From Cupriavidus yeoncheonensis (lineage in GTDB: Bacteria; Pseudomonadota; Gammaproteobacteria; Burkholderiales; Burkholderiaceae), in assembly GCF_905397275.1 (NCBI RefSeq), contig NZ_CAJPUY010000013.1:1-64000 (forward strand): 64,000 bases of DNA. The letters run 5' to 3'. This document shows positions 29,598 to 39,893 of the stretch, one piece after another (within the stretch, counting starts at the first letter, position 1; every line of letters begins with the position of its first letter). The translations under genes and the position numbers were made by a program. The notes below the pieces were generated by a model. It saw nothing but the letters and a program-made list of their open reading frames with translations, was not told the DNA's origin and did not search any database.

Positions 29598-30128
29598 TCA
29601 GAGCACGCCGAGCAGGCCGGCCAGCCCGCCGAGGGCCACCAGCATCAACGGGTGCGCGCGCGTCTTCAGCATCAGCAAGACCGTTGCCACGGTGACGGCC
29701 GCCGCGCCCCAGCCGTGGTCGACGCTGCGCGCGAGCACCCAGCCCGACGAGAACAGCAGGCCGATCGTCAGCGCGGCCAGCCCGCGCCGGATCAGGCCGG
29801 GCCAGGTCGCATGCGGCGAACGGCCCGAGAAATATTCAAACGCGAGCGCGATCAGGCTGGACGGACCGCACATGCCGGACATGGCCACAAGCGAGCCGGC
29901 AAAGCCCGCCACCTGCCAGCCGAACAGCGAGACGAACAGCACATTGGGACCGGGCGCCGCCTGCGAGATGGCGTACATCGCCGAAAACTGCGCATCGGTC
30001 AGCCAGCCGTTGGCCTCGACCAGATAGCGGTGCATGTCCGGCAGCGTGGAACTCGCGCCGCCGATGGCCAGCAGCGACAGCGCGCTGAAATGGGCGAACA
30101 GGCTGCCCAGCACCTCGGCCGGGCTCAC
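29598..30128 (-). CDS. Chromate transporter (CHR) half-protein B
   Basis: The 176-residue membrane protein is one half of a ChrA-type transporter. LLAIGGASSTLPDMHRYLVE and the pore motif AAPGPNVLFVSLFG are visible, and the C-terminus is hydrophobic. It is the partner of the gene at 30125. I chose GTG 30128 (MSPAEVLGS), because GGAGG lies six bases upstream and the GTGA overlap with the preceding stop gives translational coupling. ATG 30155 would lengthen it by nine residues. Short CHR pairs act as heterodimers. Chromate is one known substrate, but sulfate or other anions are possible. Confidence 0.8.
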   Translation of the reverse strand: MSPAEVLGSLFAHFSALSLLAIGGASSTLPDMHRYLVEANGWLTDAQFSAMYAISQAAPGPNVLFVSLFGWQVAGFAGSLVAMSGMCGPSSLIALAFEYFSGRSPHATWPGLIRRGLAALTIGLLFSSGWVLARSVDHGWGAAAVTVATVLLMLKTRAHPLMLVALGGLAGLLGVL

Positions 30129-30682
30129 GTCCGCCCTCCGCGGCTCGCGCGCCATTCGAGCGCCAGCGAGAGCGGCACGAGCACAGCCATGACGGGCACG
30201 AGCGGCCAGCTCAGCAGGCCGATCACCAGGAAAGCCGCACCGCCGATCAGCACGGCGCGCGCGGTCAGCGACAGGCTTTGCGCCAGCCGGATCGCCATGG
30301 CAAGCATCAGGCCGGCCGACACCGCCGTCATGCCCGCCAGCATGCGCTGCACGGCGGGCACCTCCTGGAAGTGCTGGTACAGCAGGAGCAAACCCAGCAC
30401 CAGTCCCATCGGCACCATGACGAGGCCGCTGAACGCGGCCAGCGCACCGCGCCAGCCGGCAAAGCGCAGGCCCAGCATCAGTGCCAGATTGATGACATTG
30501 GGGCCGGGCAGGACCTGGCCCAGGCTCAGCAGTTCGACAAAGTCCCGGTCATCCATCCAGCGGTTGCGCTCCACCACCGCGCGGCGCACGAAGGGCAGCA
30601 CGCCGCCGAAGCCGGACAGGCCCATGCGGGCGAACTCGATGAACAGGGTGCGGGGTGTGGGGGGCGGTGCCAGGGAAGACAT
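30125..30682 (-). CDS. Chromate transporter (CHR) half-protein A
   Basis: The 185-residue membrane protein carries the N-half CHR signature: FARMGLSGFGGVLPFVRRAV, RDFVELLSLGQVLPGPNVIN and six hydrophobic stretches. It starts at ATG 30682 (MSSLAPPP); a TTG at 30715 further upstream is not needed and lies in a tandem repeat. It is cotranscribed with half B through a GTGA overlap. It mediates anion efflux or uptake in the inner membrane. Confidence 0.82.
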   Translation of the reverse strand: MSSLAPPPTPRTLFIEFARMGLSGFGGVLPFVRRAVVERNRWMDDRDFVELLSLGQVLPGPNVINLALMLGLRFAGWRGALAAFSGLVMVPMGLVLGLLLLYQHFQEVPAVQRMLAGMTAVSAGLMLAMAIRLAQSLSLTARAVLIGGAAFLVIGLLSWPLVPVMAVLVPLSLALEWRASRGGRT

Positions 30683-30695
30683 GGGAAGGAGAATG

Positions 30696-30747
30696 GCGAC
30701 AACGGCAGGCGACAACGGCAGGCAACTACGGCAAGCAACGACGGCAG
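30696..30747 (-). repeat. Four 13-bp tandem repeats in the chrA leader
   Basis: Units GCGACAACGGCAG (30696-30708 and 30709-30721, identical), GCAACTACGGCAA (30722-30734) and GCAACGACGGCAG (30735-30747) are contiguous. They lie 14 bases upstream of the chromate-transporter start on the minus strand and could affect its expression through copy-number changes. Confidence 0.85.
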
Positions 30748-30769
30748 CGTGAAATCTGCCGCTGCGGTA

Positions 30770-30799
30770 CGCCCCTCCCCCGCCTGCGGGAGAGGGGCG
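30770..30799 (-). terminator. Hairpin after parC
   Basis: CGCCCCTC (30770-30777) pairs with GAGGGGCG (30792-30799), with an inner CCCG/CGGG stem. It lies 14 bases after the parC stop. The minus-strand continuation lacks a T-run, so termination efficiency is uncertain. Confidence 0.5.
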
Positions 30800-30813
30800 A
30801 AACCCTCGCGGGT

Positions 30814-33156
30814 TCAGTTCCCCGCAGGCGCCACAATCTTCACCGGATCAATCCGCACGCCCTTCAACTTCGTTTCCAGCGCCTTGCCCTTGCGCGCGCG
30901 CTTGCCGACATACGGCAGCAGGTTCGCGCCCGCCAGCTTCTGGGACTCAGGCTTGCCGCCACGCGGCGTGGTACCGGACACCAGCAGCCCCGGCGCGCCG
31001 ACACCCACAGCCTGCAGCAGAGTCTCCTTCGGCTCCAGCTCCATCAGGATCACGCCGCGGCCGCCGGCCGACAGCACCTTGACCTCTTCCAGCGCCACCA
31101 GCAGCATGCGGCCGTTGCCGGACAGGCAGGCCACGTGCGTGGCCTCGTCGCCGATCGGCGTGGGCGCGAGCGGCGCATCGCCGTCATCCAGCGTCAGGAA
31201 GGACTTGCCGCCCTTCTGGCGGCCCGTCATGTCGCCGACCTTTGTCAGGAAACCATTGCCGCCCTGCGTGGCGATCAGCACGCGCTGCTCGGCACTGCCG
31301 GCAAGGGTATGGGCAATCTGGCTGCCCGGCTGCAACTCGATCAGCGTGGTCAGCGGCACGCCGTCGCCGCGCCCGCCCGGCAGGCCGGCCACCGGCACCG
31401 AGTACACGCGGCCGTTGGTGCCGAACGCCAGCAGCACGTCCACCGTGCGGCACTCGAACGTGTCGTACAGCGCATCGCCCGCCTTGAAGGTGAACTGCTG
31501 TGCATCGTGGCCGTGGCCCTGGCGCGTGCGCACCCAGCCCTTCTGCGACACCACGACCGTGACCGGCTCATCCACCACGCGCACCTCGGCGGCGGCGCGG
31601 CGTTCTTCCTGGATCAGCGTGCGGCGCGGGTCCTTGTCCTCCGGGCTGTATTGCTTCGCGTCGGTCTCGATCTCCTTGATGATGCGACGGCGCATCATGG
31701 TGTCGGACTTCAGCAGCACGTCCAGCTCGGCCTGTTCTTCGCGCAGCTCCTTGAGTTCCTTCTCGATCCGGATGGCTTCCAGCCTGGCCAGCTGGCGCAG
31801 GCGGATTTCCAGGATGTCCTCGGCCTGGCGGTCGCTCAGGCCGAAGCGCTCGATCAGCGCGGGCTTGGGCTCGTCGCTCTCGCGGATGATGCGGATCACC
31901 TCGTCGATGTTCAGCAGCACCAGCATCCGCCCGTCGAGGATGTGGATGCGGTCTTCCACCTTGGCCAGGCGATGGCGCGTGCGCCGCGTGACGGTGGCGA
32001 AGCGGAAGTCGATCCACTCGCGCAGGATGTCGCGCAGGCCCTTCTGGCGCGGACGGCCGTCCGTGCCGATCATCACGAGGTTGATCGGCGCGCCCGATTC
32101 CAGGCTGGTATGGGCCAGCAGCGTCTGGATGAATTCCTGCTGCTCGATGTTCTTGCTCTTGGGCTCGAACACCAGCCGCACCGGCGCGTCCTTGCCGGAC
32201 TCGTCGCGCACGGCATCCAGCACGGCCAGCACCGTGGCCTTGAGCTGCTGCTGTTCCGGGGTCAGGGCCTTCTTGCCGGTCTTGACCTTCGGGTTGGTCA
32301 GCTCTTCGATCTCTTCGAGCACCTTCTGCGCCGAGGTGGCCGGCGGCAGTTCGGTCACCACCAGTTGCCACTGGCCGCGCGCCATTTCCTCGATGGTCCA
32401 GCGCGCGCGCACCTTCAGGCTGCCGCGGCCGGATTCATAGATCTGGGCGATATCGGCCGCGGGCGAGATGATCTGGCCGCCGCCCGGATAGTCGGGGCCG
32501 GGCATCAGCGCCAGCAGTTCGGCGAGCGTGATGTTCGGGTTGCGGATCATCGCCACCGTGGCCCCGGCCACTTCGCGCAGGTTGTGCGGCGGCACTTCGG
32601 TGGCCATGCCCACGGCAATGCCCGAGGCGCCGTTGAGCAGCACGAACGGCATGCGCGCGGGCAGCAGCCTGGGCTCTTCCATCGAGCCGTCGTAGTTGGC
32701 GATGAAATCCACCGTGCCCTCATCGATCTCGTCGAGCAGCAGGCGCGCGATCGGCGTCAGGCGCGCTTCGGTGTAGCGCATCGCCGCGGCGCCGTCGCCA
32801 TCGCGCGAGCCGAAGTTGCCCTGGCCGTCGATCAGCGGATAGCGCAGCGAGAAGTCCTGCGCCAGGCGCACCAGCGCGTCATAGGCCGACTGGTCGCCGT
32901 GCGGATGGAACTTGCCCAGCACGTCGCCCACCACGCGCGCGGACTTGACCGGCTTGGAGTCCGCGCGCAGGCCCATCTCGTGCATGGCGAACAGGATGCG
33001 CCGCTGCACGGGCTTCTGGCCATCCGCGACCTCGGGCAGCGCGCGGCCCTTGACCACGCTGACGGCATAGTCGAGGTAGGCCCGCTCGGCATAGCGCGCC
33101 AGCGTCAGCGAATCCGCCGGCTCTTCAGGTTGAAACGTGATGTCTTGTTGTTCCAT
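30814..33156 (-). CDS. parC: DNA topoisomerase IV subunit A
   Basis: The 780-residue protein has the type IIA breakage-reunion domain with the [20 protein letters not shown] motif and the active-site Tyr at about residue 128 in [10 protein letters not shown]. The tower and C-terminal beta-pinwheel follow. Length fits ParC, and the paired parE upstream rules out GyrA. It decatenates daughter chromosomes in the cytosol. It is the last gene of the parE-slt-parC run on the minus strand. The start at 33156 (MEQQDITF) has no strong ribosome-binding site. Confidence 0.95.
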   Translation of the reverse strand: MEQQDITFQPEEPADSLTLARYAERAYLDYAVSVVKGRALPEVADGQKPVQRRILFAMHEMGLRADSKPVKSARVVGDVLGKFHPHGDQSAYDALVRLAQDFSLRYPLIDGQGNFGSRDGDGAAAMRYTEARLTPIARLLLDEIDEGTVDFIANYDGSMEEPRLLPARMPFVLLNGASGIAVGMATEVPPHNLREVAGATVAMIRNPNITLAELLALMPGPDYPGGGQIISPAADIAQIYESGRGSLKVRARWTIEEMARGQWQLVVTELPPATSAQKVLEEIEELTNPKVKTGKKALTPEQQQLKATVLAVLDAVRDESGKDAPVRLVFEPKSKNIEQQEFIQTLLAHTSLESGAPINLVMIGTDGRPRQKGLRDILREWIDFRFATVTRRTRHRLAKVEDRIHILDGRMLVLLNIDEVIRIIRESDEPKPALIERFGLSDRQAEDILEIRLRQLARLEAIRIEKELKELREEQAELDVLLKSDTMMRRRIIKEIETDAKQYSPEDKDPRRTLIQEERRAAAEVRVVDEPVTVVVSQKGWVRTRQGHGHDAQQFTFKAGDALYDTFECRTVDVLLAFGTNGRVYSVPVAGLPGGRGDGVPLTTLIELQPGSQIAHTLAGSAEQRVLIATQGGNGFLTKVGDMTGRQKGGKSFLTLDDGDAPLAPTPIGDEATHVACLSGNGRMLLVALEEVKVLSAGGRGVILMELEPKETLLQAVGVGAPGLLVSGTTPRGGKPESQKLAGANLLPYVGKRARKGKALETKLKGVRIDPVKIVAPAGN

Positions 33157-33227
33157 GGATTGGCAAGAAGACGGCGCGCCATGATGTGAAGCCGGCGCGC
33201 CGGGTGGCTTGTTTATCGGGAATCAGG

Positions 33228-34025
33228 TCAGGGCATGTTGCGCCGTCCGCCGATCACCATCTTGACGCGCGACGGCCCGCCGGCCGCCGCGCTGGTACGG
33301 GTCACGACCGGGCCGCCGCCGGGCTGGTAGAGCCGGTAGAACTGCAGCACGGTGCTCACATACTGCTGCGTCTCCGGGTACGGCGGAATCCGGTTGTTGT
33401 AGCGCTGCACCGCGCCCTCGCCCGCGTTGTAGGCGGCCAGCACCAGCTCCAGGTTGTCGGGAAACAGCTCCATCAGCCAGCGCAGGTAGCGCACGCCGGC
33501 CGAGATGTTGATGCGCGGATCGGCCAGCTTCTGCTCGACACTGCGGCGCGCATCGGCGCTCACGCCAAAGCGCGCGCCGGTGTCGGGAATGACCTGCATC
33601 AGCCCGATGGCGCCCTTGGGCGACACGGCCGACGGGTTGAAGCCGGACTCCACCGCCATCACCGCCTTGACCAGCGCCGGGTCGACGTCCTGCTTGTCCG
33701 CAATCTGGCGGATCATCGGTTCGACCTTGGCGATGTTCGGGTGGTTGACGATGTAGCGGTACAGCTTGTGCTGTTCCAGATCGATAGCGGCCGTGCCGGC
33801 CTCGCGCGAATTGCGTGAATCGCGCGAGGTATCGAAGCTGCCGCCGTCCTTCATGAAGAGCCTGTAGCGCGCGTCGAGCCTGCGGTCGGCGAAGTGGGCC
33901 ACGCCATCCGCGTCGATGAAGCCATAGAGTTCGGCATGCGCCGCCGGCGCGCAGGCGAGACCGGCCACCATCAGCACGGCCGCAGCCGCGGAATGCCATG
34001 GTTTGCGTATCGGTCTCGTTGTCAT
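33228..34025 (-). CDS. Lytic transglycosylase (SLT domain) with N-terminal DUF4124-like region
   Basis: The 265-residue precursor has a signal peptide ending HA-ELYG at about residue 31. A short DUF4124-like stretch follows (ELYGFIDADGVAHFAD), then the SLT domain: VKAVMAVESGFNPSAVSPKG contains the catalytic Glu, IGLMQVIPDTGARFGV and VLAAYNAGEGAVQRYN complete the family motifs. It cleaves peptidoglycan in the periplasm. It sits between parE and parC with 76 and 71 bases of gap, an arrangement seen in related genera. It may be co-transcribed with them. Confidence 0.88.
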   Translation of the reverse strand: MTTRPIRKPWHSAAAAVLMVAGLACAPAAHAELYGFIDADGVAHFADRRLDARYRLFMKDGGSFDTSRDSRNSREAGTAAIDLEQHKLYRYIVNHPNIAKVEPMIRQIADKQDVDPALVKAVMAVESGFNPSAVSPKGAIGLMQVIPDTGARFGVSADARRSVEQKLADPRINISAGVRYLRWLMELFPDNLELVLAAYNAGEGAVQRYNNRIPPYPETQQYVSTVLQFYRLYQPGGGPVVTRTSAAAGGPSRVKMVIGGRRNMP

Positions 34026-34101
34026 GGTGCGATCCGGCTTGCGTGCGAGGACGCCAGAGGGGGCATTATCCCCCTTTGCCTGTCCGCGTACAGACCGCCC
34101 G

Positions 34102-36093
<1,992 letters not shown>

Positions 36094-36402
36094 GGAGTCG
36101 CTACGAAAGTGGAGATCCCGGCGGTTCGGGCGCGCATTCTTGGCTGCGCCGGGGTGCCGGGCACTGCATTGTAATGGAAGCCCGGACCGGCAATCGTGGT
36201 AGACAGGCGGGGCGCCGGTGAGCTTTCTTGCCCGCCGTCCGGATTACCATGCCGGCCGTCCGGACTTGCGGGCCGTGCCCGACGCGCTCCGGCCAGCCGG
36301 GGTAAACTCGCGCAGACCGGTCCGGCACCCGCATGCCGCGCCCGGCCAGCACAACAAGAACCACAACAACCGAGGCACCCCGCCGCCCGCAGCGAGCCCG
36401 AT
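36094..36402. promoter_or_regulatory. Divergent parE/MFS spacer with paired GCCGTCCGGA repeats
   Basis: No gene is seen in these 309 bases. GCCGTCCGGA occurs twice as a direct repeat, at 36234-36243 and 36255-36264, exactly 21 bases (two helical turns) apart. It could be an operator for the MFS gene or for the parE promoter. No regulator gene is adjacent. Confidence 0.4.
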
Positions 36403-37614
36403 ATGCAGAACCGACAACTCTCACTGACCACCGTACTCCTGTGCGGCGGCCTGCTCGTCACCCTCTCCATGGGTATCCGGCACGGCTTCGGCCTGTTCAA
36501 CCTGCCGATCACGCAGACCCATGGCTGGAACCGCGAGACCTTCGCCTTCGCGCTGGCGCTGCAGAACCTGATGTGGGGCGCCAGCCAGCCCTTCGCCGGC
36601 GCGCTGGCCGACAAATACGGCGCGCTGCGCATCATGCTGATCGGCGTGGTGCTGTACGTCGGCGGGCTGGTGGTGATGGCGCTGTCGACCAGCGGCACGG
36701 CCTTCGCGACCGGCGCCGGCGTCATGATCGGCATCGCGCAGTCGGGAACGACTTACAGCGTGGTGTACGGCGTGATCGGGCGCGTGGCGAGCGCCGAGAA
36801 GCGCGTCTGGGCCATGGGCATTGCGGCCGCGGCGGGCTCCTTCGGGCAGTTCCTGATGATCCCGGTCGAGCAGACGCTGATTTCGGGGCTGGGCTGGCAG
36901 AACGCCCTGTTCGTGATGGCGCTGATGGCCTGCGCCATGCTGCCGCTGGCGTTCACGCTGCGCGAGCCGAACATGGCCGCGCATGACGGCGGGCATCACC
37001 AGACCATCGGGCAGGCCGTCCGCGAGGCCTTCGGCAACCGCAATTTCCAGCTGCTGACGCTGGGCTACTTCGTGTGCGGCTTCCAGGTGGTCTTCATCGG
37101 CGTACACCTGGCGCCTTACCTGAAGGACCAGGGGCTGGCCGATCCGAAGATCGCCACCGTGGCGCTCGCGCTGATCGGCCTGTTCAATGTGTTCGGCACC
37201 TATACCGCCGGCGCCATGGGCCAGCGCATGCCCAAGCGCTACCTGCTCTCCGCGATCTACCTGACGCGCTCGGTGGTGATCACCGGCTATCTGCTGCTGC
37301 CGCTGACGGCCGCCAGCACGTGGGTGTTCGCGGCCATGATCGGCTTCCTGTGGCTGTCGACCGTGCCGCTGACCAACGGCATCATCGCCCAGGTGTTCGG
37401 CGTGAAATACCTGTCGATGCTGTCCGGCGTGGTGTTCTTCTCGCACCAGATCGGCAGCTTCCTGGGCGCGTGGCTGGGCGGCTACCTGTATGACCGGACC
37501 GGCGGCTACAACACGGTGTGGATGATCGCGGTCGCGCTGGGCGTGATGGCCGCGCTGGTCAACCTGCCGATCCGCGAGCACGCGCTGGCGCGCCCGCAAC
37601 CGGCCGCGGCATGA
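36403..37614 (+). CDS. MFS transporter (oxalate/formate or monocarboxylate-type)
   Basis: The 403-residue protein has 12 membrane segments in two six-helix halves. The first contains GIRHGFGLFNLPITQTHGW and ADKYGALRIM, the second ALIGLFNVFGTYTAGAMGQR. The cytosolic loop between them (about residue 200) is short. The overall style resembles the OFA/CynX-like MFS group, but no substrate can be named. ATG 36403 (MQNRQLS) was chosen over longer in-frame versions because the preceding translation is Pro/Arg-rich and not membrane-like. Its stop overlaps the next small gene by ATGA. Confidence 0.85.
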   Translation: MQNRQLSLTTVLLCGGLLVTLSMGIRHGFGLFNLPITQTHGWNRETFAFALALQNLMWGASQPFAGALADKYGALRIMLIGVVLYVGGLVVMALSTSGTAFATGAGVMIGIAQSGTTYSVVYGVIGRVASAEKRVWAMGIAAAAGSFGQFLMIPVEQTLISGLGWQNALFVMALMACAMLPLAFTLREPNMAAHDGGHHQTIGQAVREAFGNRNFQLLTLGYFVCGFQVVFIGVHLAPYLKDQGLADPKIATVALALIGLFNVFGTYTAGAMGQRMPKRYLLSAIYLTRSVVITGYLLLPLTAASTWVFAAMIGFLWLSTVPLTNGIIAQVFGVKYLSMLSGVVFFSHQIGSFLGAWLGGYLYDRTGGYNTVWMIAVALGVMAALVNLPIREHALARPQPAAA

Positions 37615-37754
37615 CCACCGCCGCCCGCCAGCACGTACTGCGCGCCGCCGGCCTGCTGGTGCTGGCGGCGGCGCTGGTGCTCGGGTTCATCGGCTACCTG
37701 CGGCCGTCGTTCATGGTCGATCTGACCAATATGGTGCTGGCGTGGTGTGGTTAG
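37611..37754 (+). CDS. Small membrane protein coupled to the MFS transporter, 47 residues
   Basis: ATG 37611 overlaps the TGA stop of the MFS gene (ATGA), the classic arrangement for translational coupling. The peptide has a short polar start, a hydrophobic helix (residues about 10-30, LLVLAAALVLGFIGYL) and a second mildly hydrophobic tail. It could be an accessory subunit or regulator of the transporter. Function is unknown. Its stop shares four bases with the opposing uup stop. Confidence 0.6.
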   Translation: MTTAARQHVLRAAGLLVLAAALVLGFIGYLRPSFMVDLTNMVLAWCG

Positions 37755-39679
37755 CCCGCCTCGCCCTTCGACTTCGCCTCCAGCACTTCCCACCGCTCCA
37801 GCGCTTCCAGCAGTTCCATCTCGATCTCGTCGTGACGGGTGGCCAGCGTGGCGGCCTTTGCCGCGTCGCTGACATAGAGCGAGCCGTCCTCGAGCTGCGC
37901 GGCGATGGTCTTCTGCTCGCCTTCCAGCGCAGCAATCCGCTCCGGCAACCCATCCAGCTCGCGCTGCTCCTTGTATGACAGCTTGACCGTACGGTTGGCG
38001 CCGCGCGCGTCGCGCGAGTCCTTTGCCTTCACCGGCTCGGCCGCTTTCTGCTCGGCCTTGCGTCCCGCCTGCAGCGCGACGCTGCGCTCGGACTGGGCGA
38101 CCCAGTCGGAATAGCCGCCGACCGATTCGCGCCATTGCCCTTCGCCCTCGGCCGCGATCGTGGAGGTCACCACGTTGTCCAGGAACGCGCGGTCGTGCGA
38201 GACCAGGAACACGGTGCCGCTGTAGTCCTGCAGCAGTTCTTCCAGCAGTTCCAGCGTGTCGATGTCGAGGTCGTTGGTCGGTTCGTCGAGCACCAGCACG
38301 TTGGCCGGGCGCGCGAACAGGCGCGCCAGCAGCAGGCGGTTGCGTTCGCCGCCGGACAGCGATTTGACCGGCGAGCGCGCGCGCTCCGGCGCGAACAGGA
38401 AGTCGCCCAGGTAGCTCATCACGTGCTTGCGCTGGCCGTTGACCTCGACCCAGTCGCTGCCCGGGCTGATGGTGTCGGCCAGGGACTTTTCCATATCGAG
38501 CTGGGTGCGCATCTGGTCAAAGTACGCGACCTGCAGGTTGCTGCCATTGCGCACGGTGCCGCTATCGGGCGGCAGCTCACCCAGGATCAGCCGCAGCAGC
38601 GTGGTCTTGCCCGCGCCGTTGGGGCCGATCAGGCCGACCTTGTCGCCGCGCATGATGGTGGCGCTGAAATCGCGCACCACCACCTTGTCGCCGTAGCCCT
38701 TGTTCACGTCGGTCAGCTCGGCCACGATCTTGCCGGAGCGGTCGGCCTGCGAGACCTCCAGCTTGACGTTGCCCTGCGCCTCGCGCCGCACCGCGCGCTC
38801 GTTGCGCATGGCCACCAGGCGCTGGATGCGCGCCACGCTGCGCGTGCGGCGCGCCTCGACGCCCTTGCGGATCCACACCTCTTCCTGGGCCAGCAGCTTG
38901 TCGAACTTGGCCTGCTCGACCTGCTCGGCCGCCAGGAGTTCTTCCTTGCGTGCCTGGTAGGCGCCGAAGTTGCCGGGGAAGGACAGCAGGCGGCCACGAT
39001 CCAGCTCGACGATGCGCGTCGCCACGCGGTCCAGGAAAGCCCGGTCGTGAGTGATCAGCAGCACGCTGCCGCGGAAGACCAGCAGCAGGTCTTCGAGCCA
39101 GCGGATGGCCTCCACATCGAGGTGGTTGGTCGGCTCATCCAGCAGCAGGATGTCGGGCTCCGCGACCAGGCCCTGCGCCAGCGCCACGCGCTTCTGCAGG
39201 CCGCCGGACAGCGCGTCGACGCGCGTATGCGGATCCAGGCCCAGCCGGGCCAGCGTGCTTTCCACGCGCGTGCGCAGGTGCCAGGCACCGGCGGCGTCGA
39301 GTTCCGATTGCAGCCGGTGCAGTTCCGCCAGCGCAGCCTCGTCATGGCTGTCGGCCAGCCGCTCGGCCGCGGCTTCATAGCGCACCAGCAGGTCATGCGC
39401 CTGGCCCATGCCCTGCGACACGGCGTCAAAGACCGTGATGCCGGGCTCGAATTGCGGCTCCTGCGGCACGTAGGCCGAGGTCACGCCGGACTGGCGTGCG
39501 ATCAGGCCGTCATCCGGCGCGGCCAGGCCCGCCACGATCTTCAGCAGTGAGGACTTGCCCGAGCCATTGCGGCCGATGAGGCCGACACGCTCGCCCGCTT
39601 CCAGCGAAAAATCGGTGTGGTCGAGCAAGGCCACGTGCCCGAAAGCGAGCTGGGCATCGGTAATGGAAAACAGGGCCAT
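37751..39679 (-). CDS. uup: ABC-F family ATPase, Uup-like
   Basis: The 642-residue soluble protein has two ABC domains in one chain, with no membrane part. Walker A motifs are GRNGSGKSS and GPNGAGKTT, signatures LSGGLQKRVA and LSGGERNRLL, and Walker B motifs LLLDEPTNHLD and LVLDEPTNDLD. The linker and the basic, coiled C-terminal tail (residues 560-642) are typical of Uup. Uup-type proteins act on ribosomes or on DNA excision and resolution. Start ATG 39679 (MALFSITDAQ). Confidence 0.92.
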   Translation of the reverse strand: MALFSITDAQLAFGHVALLDHTDFSLEAGERVGLIGRNGSGKSSLLKIVAGLAAPDDGLIARQSGVTSAYVPQEPQFEPGITVFDAVSQGMGQAHDLLVRYEAAAERLADSHDEAALAELHRLQSELDAAGAWHLRTRVESTLARLGLDPHTRVDALSGGLQKRVALAQGLVAEPDILLLDEPTNHLDVEAIRWLEDLLLVFRGSVLLITHDRAFLDRVATRIVELDRGRLLSFPGNFGAYQARKEELLAAEQVEQAKFDKLLAQEEVWIRKGVEARRTRSVARIQRLVAMRNERAVRREAQGNVKLEVSQADRSGKIVAELTDVNKGYGDKVVVRDFSATIMRGDKVGLIGPNGAGKTTLLRLILGELPPDSGTVRNGSNLQVAYFDQMRTQLDMEKSLADTISPGSDWVEVNGQRKHVMSYLGDFLFAPERARSPVKSLSGGERNRLLLARLFARPANVLVLDEPTNDLDIDTLELLEELLQDYSGTVFLVSHDRAFLDNVVTSTIAAEGEGQWRESVGGYSDWVAQSERSVALQAGRKAEQKAAEPVKAKDSRDARGANRTVKLSYKEQRELDGLPERIAALEGEQKTIAAQLEDGSLYVSDAAKAATLATRHDEIEMELLEALERWEVLEAKSKGEAG

Positions 39680-39829
39680 GGGAGGAAATCGGGCGGCAGA
39701 AGTGCAGGATCGGAAGGCGCGCCGGCAGCCGTGGGAGCTGGCGGCTTTGGCGCAAGGCAGGCCGCATTGTAGAACACCGGCGCGGGAACCCGTCCGCGGG
39801 CCTTGCGTCAGGTGACCGGTGCAAAAGAA

Positions 39830-39862
39830 GAAAGCCCCGCGGGCATGACCCGCGGGGCTTTC
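39830..39862 (-). terminator. Intrinsic terminator of the large lipoprotein gene
   Basis: A perfect 14-bp stem, GAAAGCCCCGCGGG (39830-39843) with CCCGCGGGGCTTTC (39849-39862), has a five-base loop. On the minus strand it is followed by T-rich sequence. It lies 32 bases after the stop at 39894. Confidence 0.9.
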
Positions 39863-39893
39863 GCCGGAAATCTGGACCGGCCTGGCCGAAGGC

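Noticed and set aside
30655..33189. 844-residue plus-strand frame opposite parC
   Set aside because: parC has full catalytic motifs; this frame is a GC-rich shadow.
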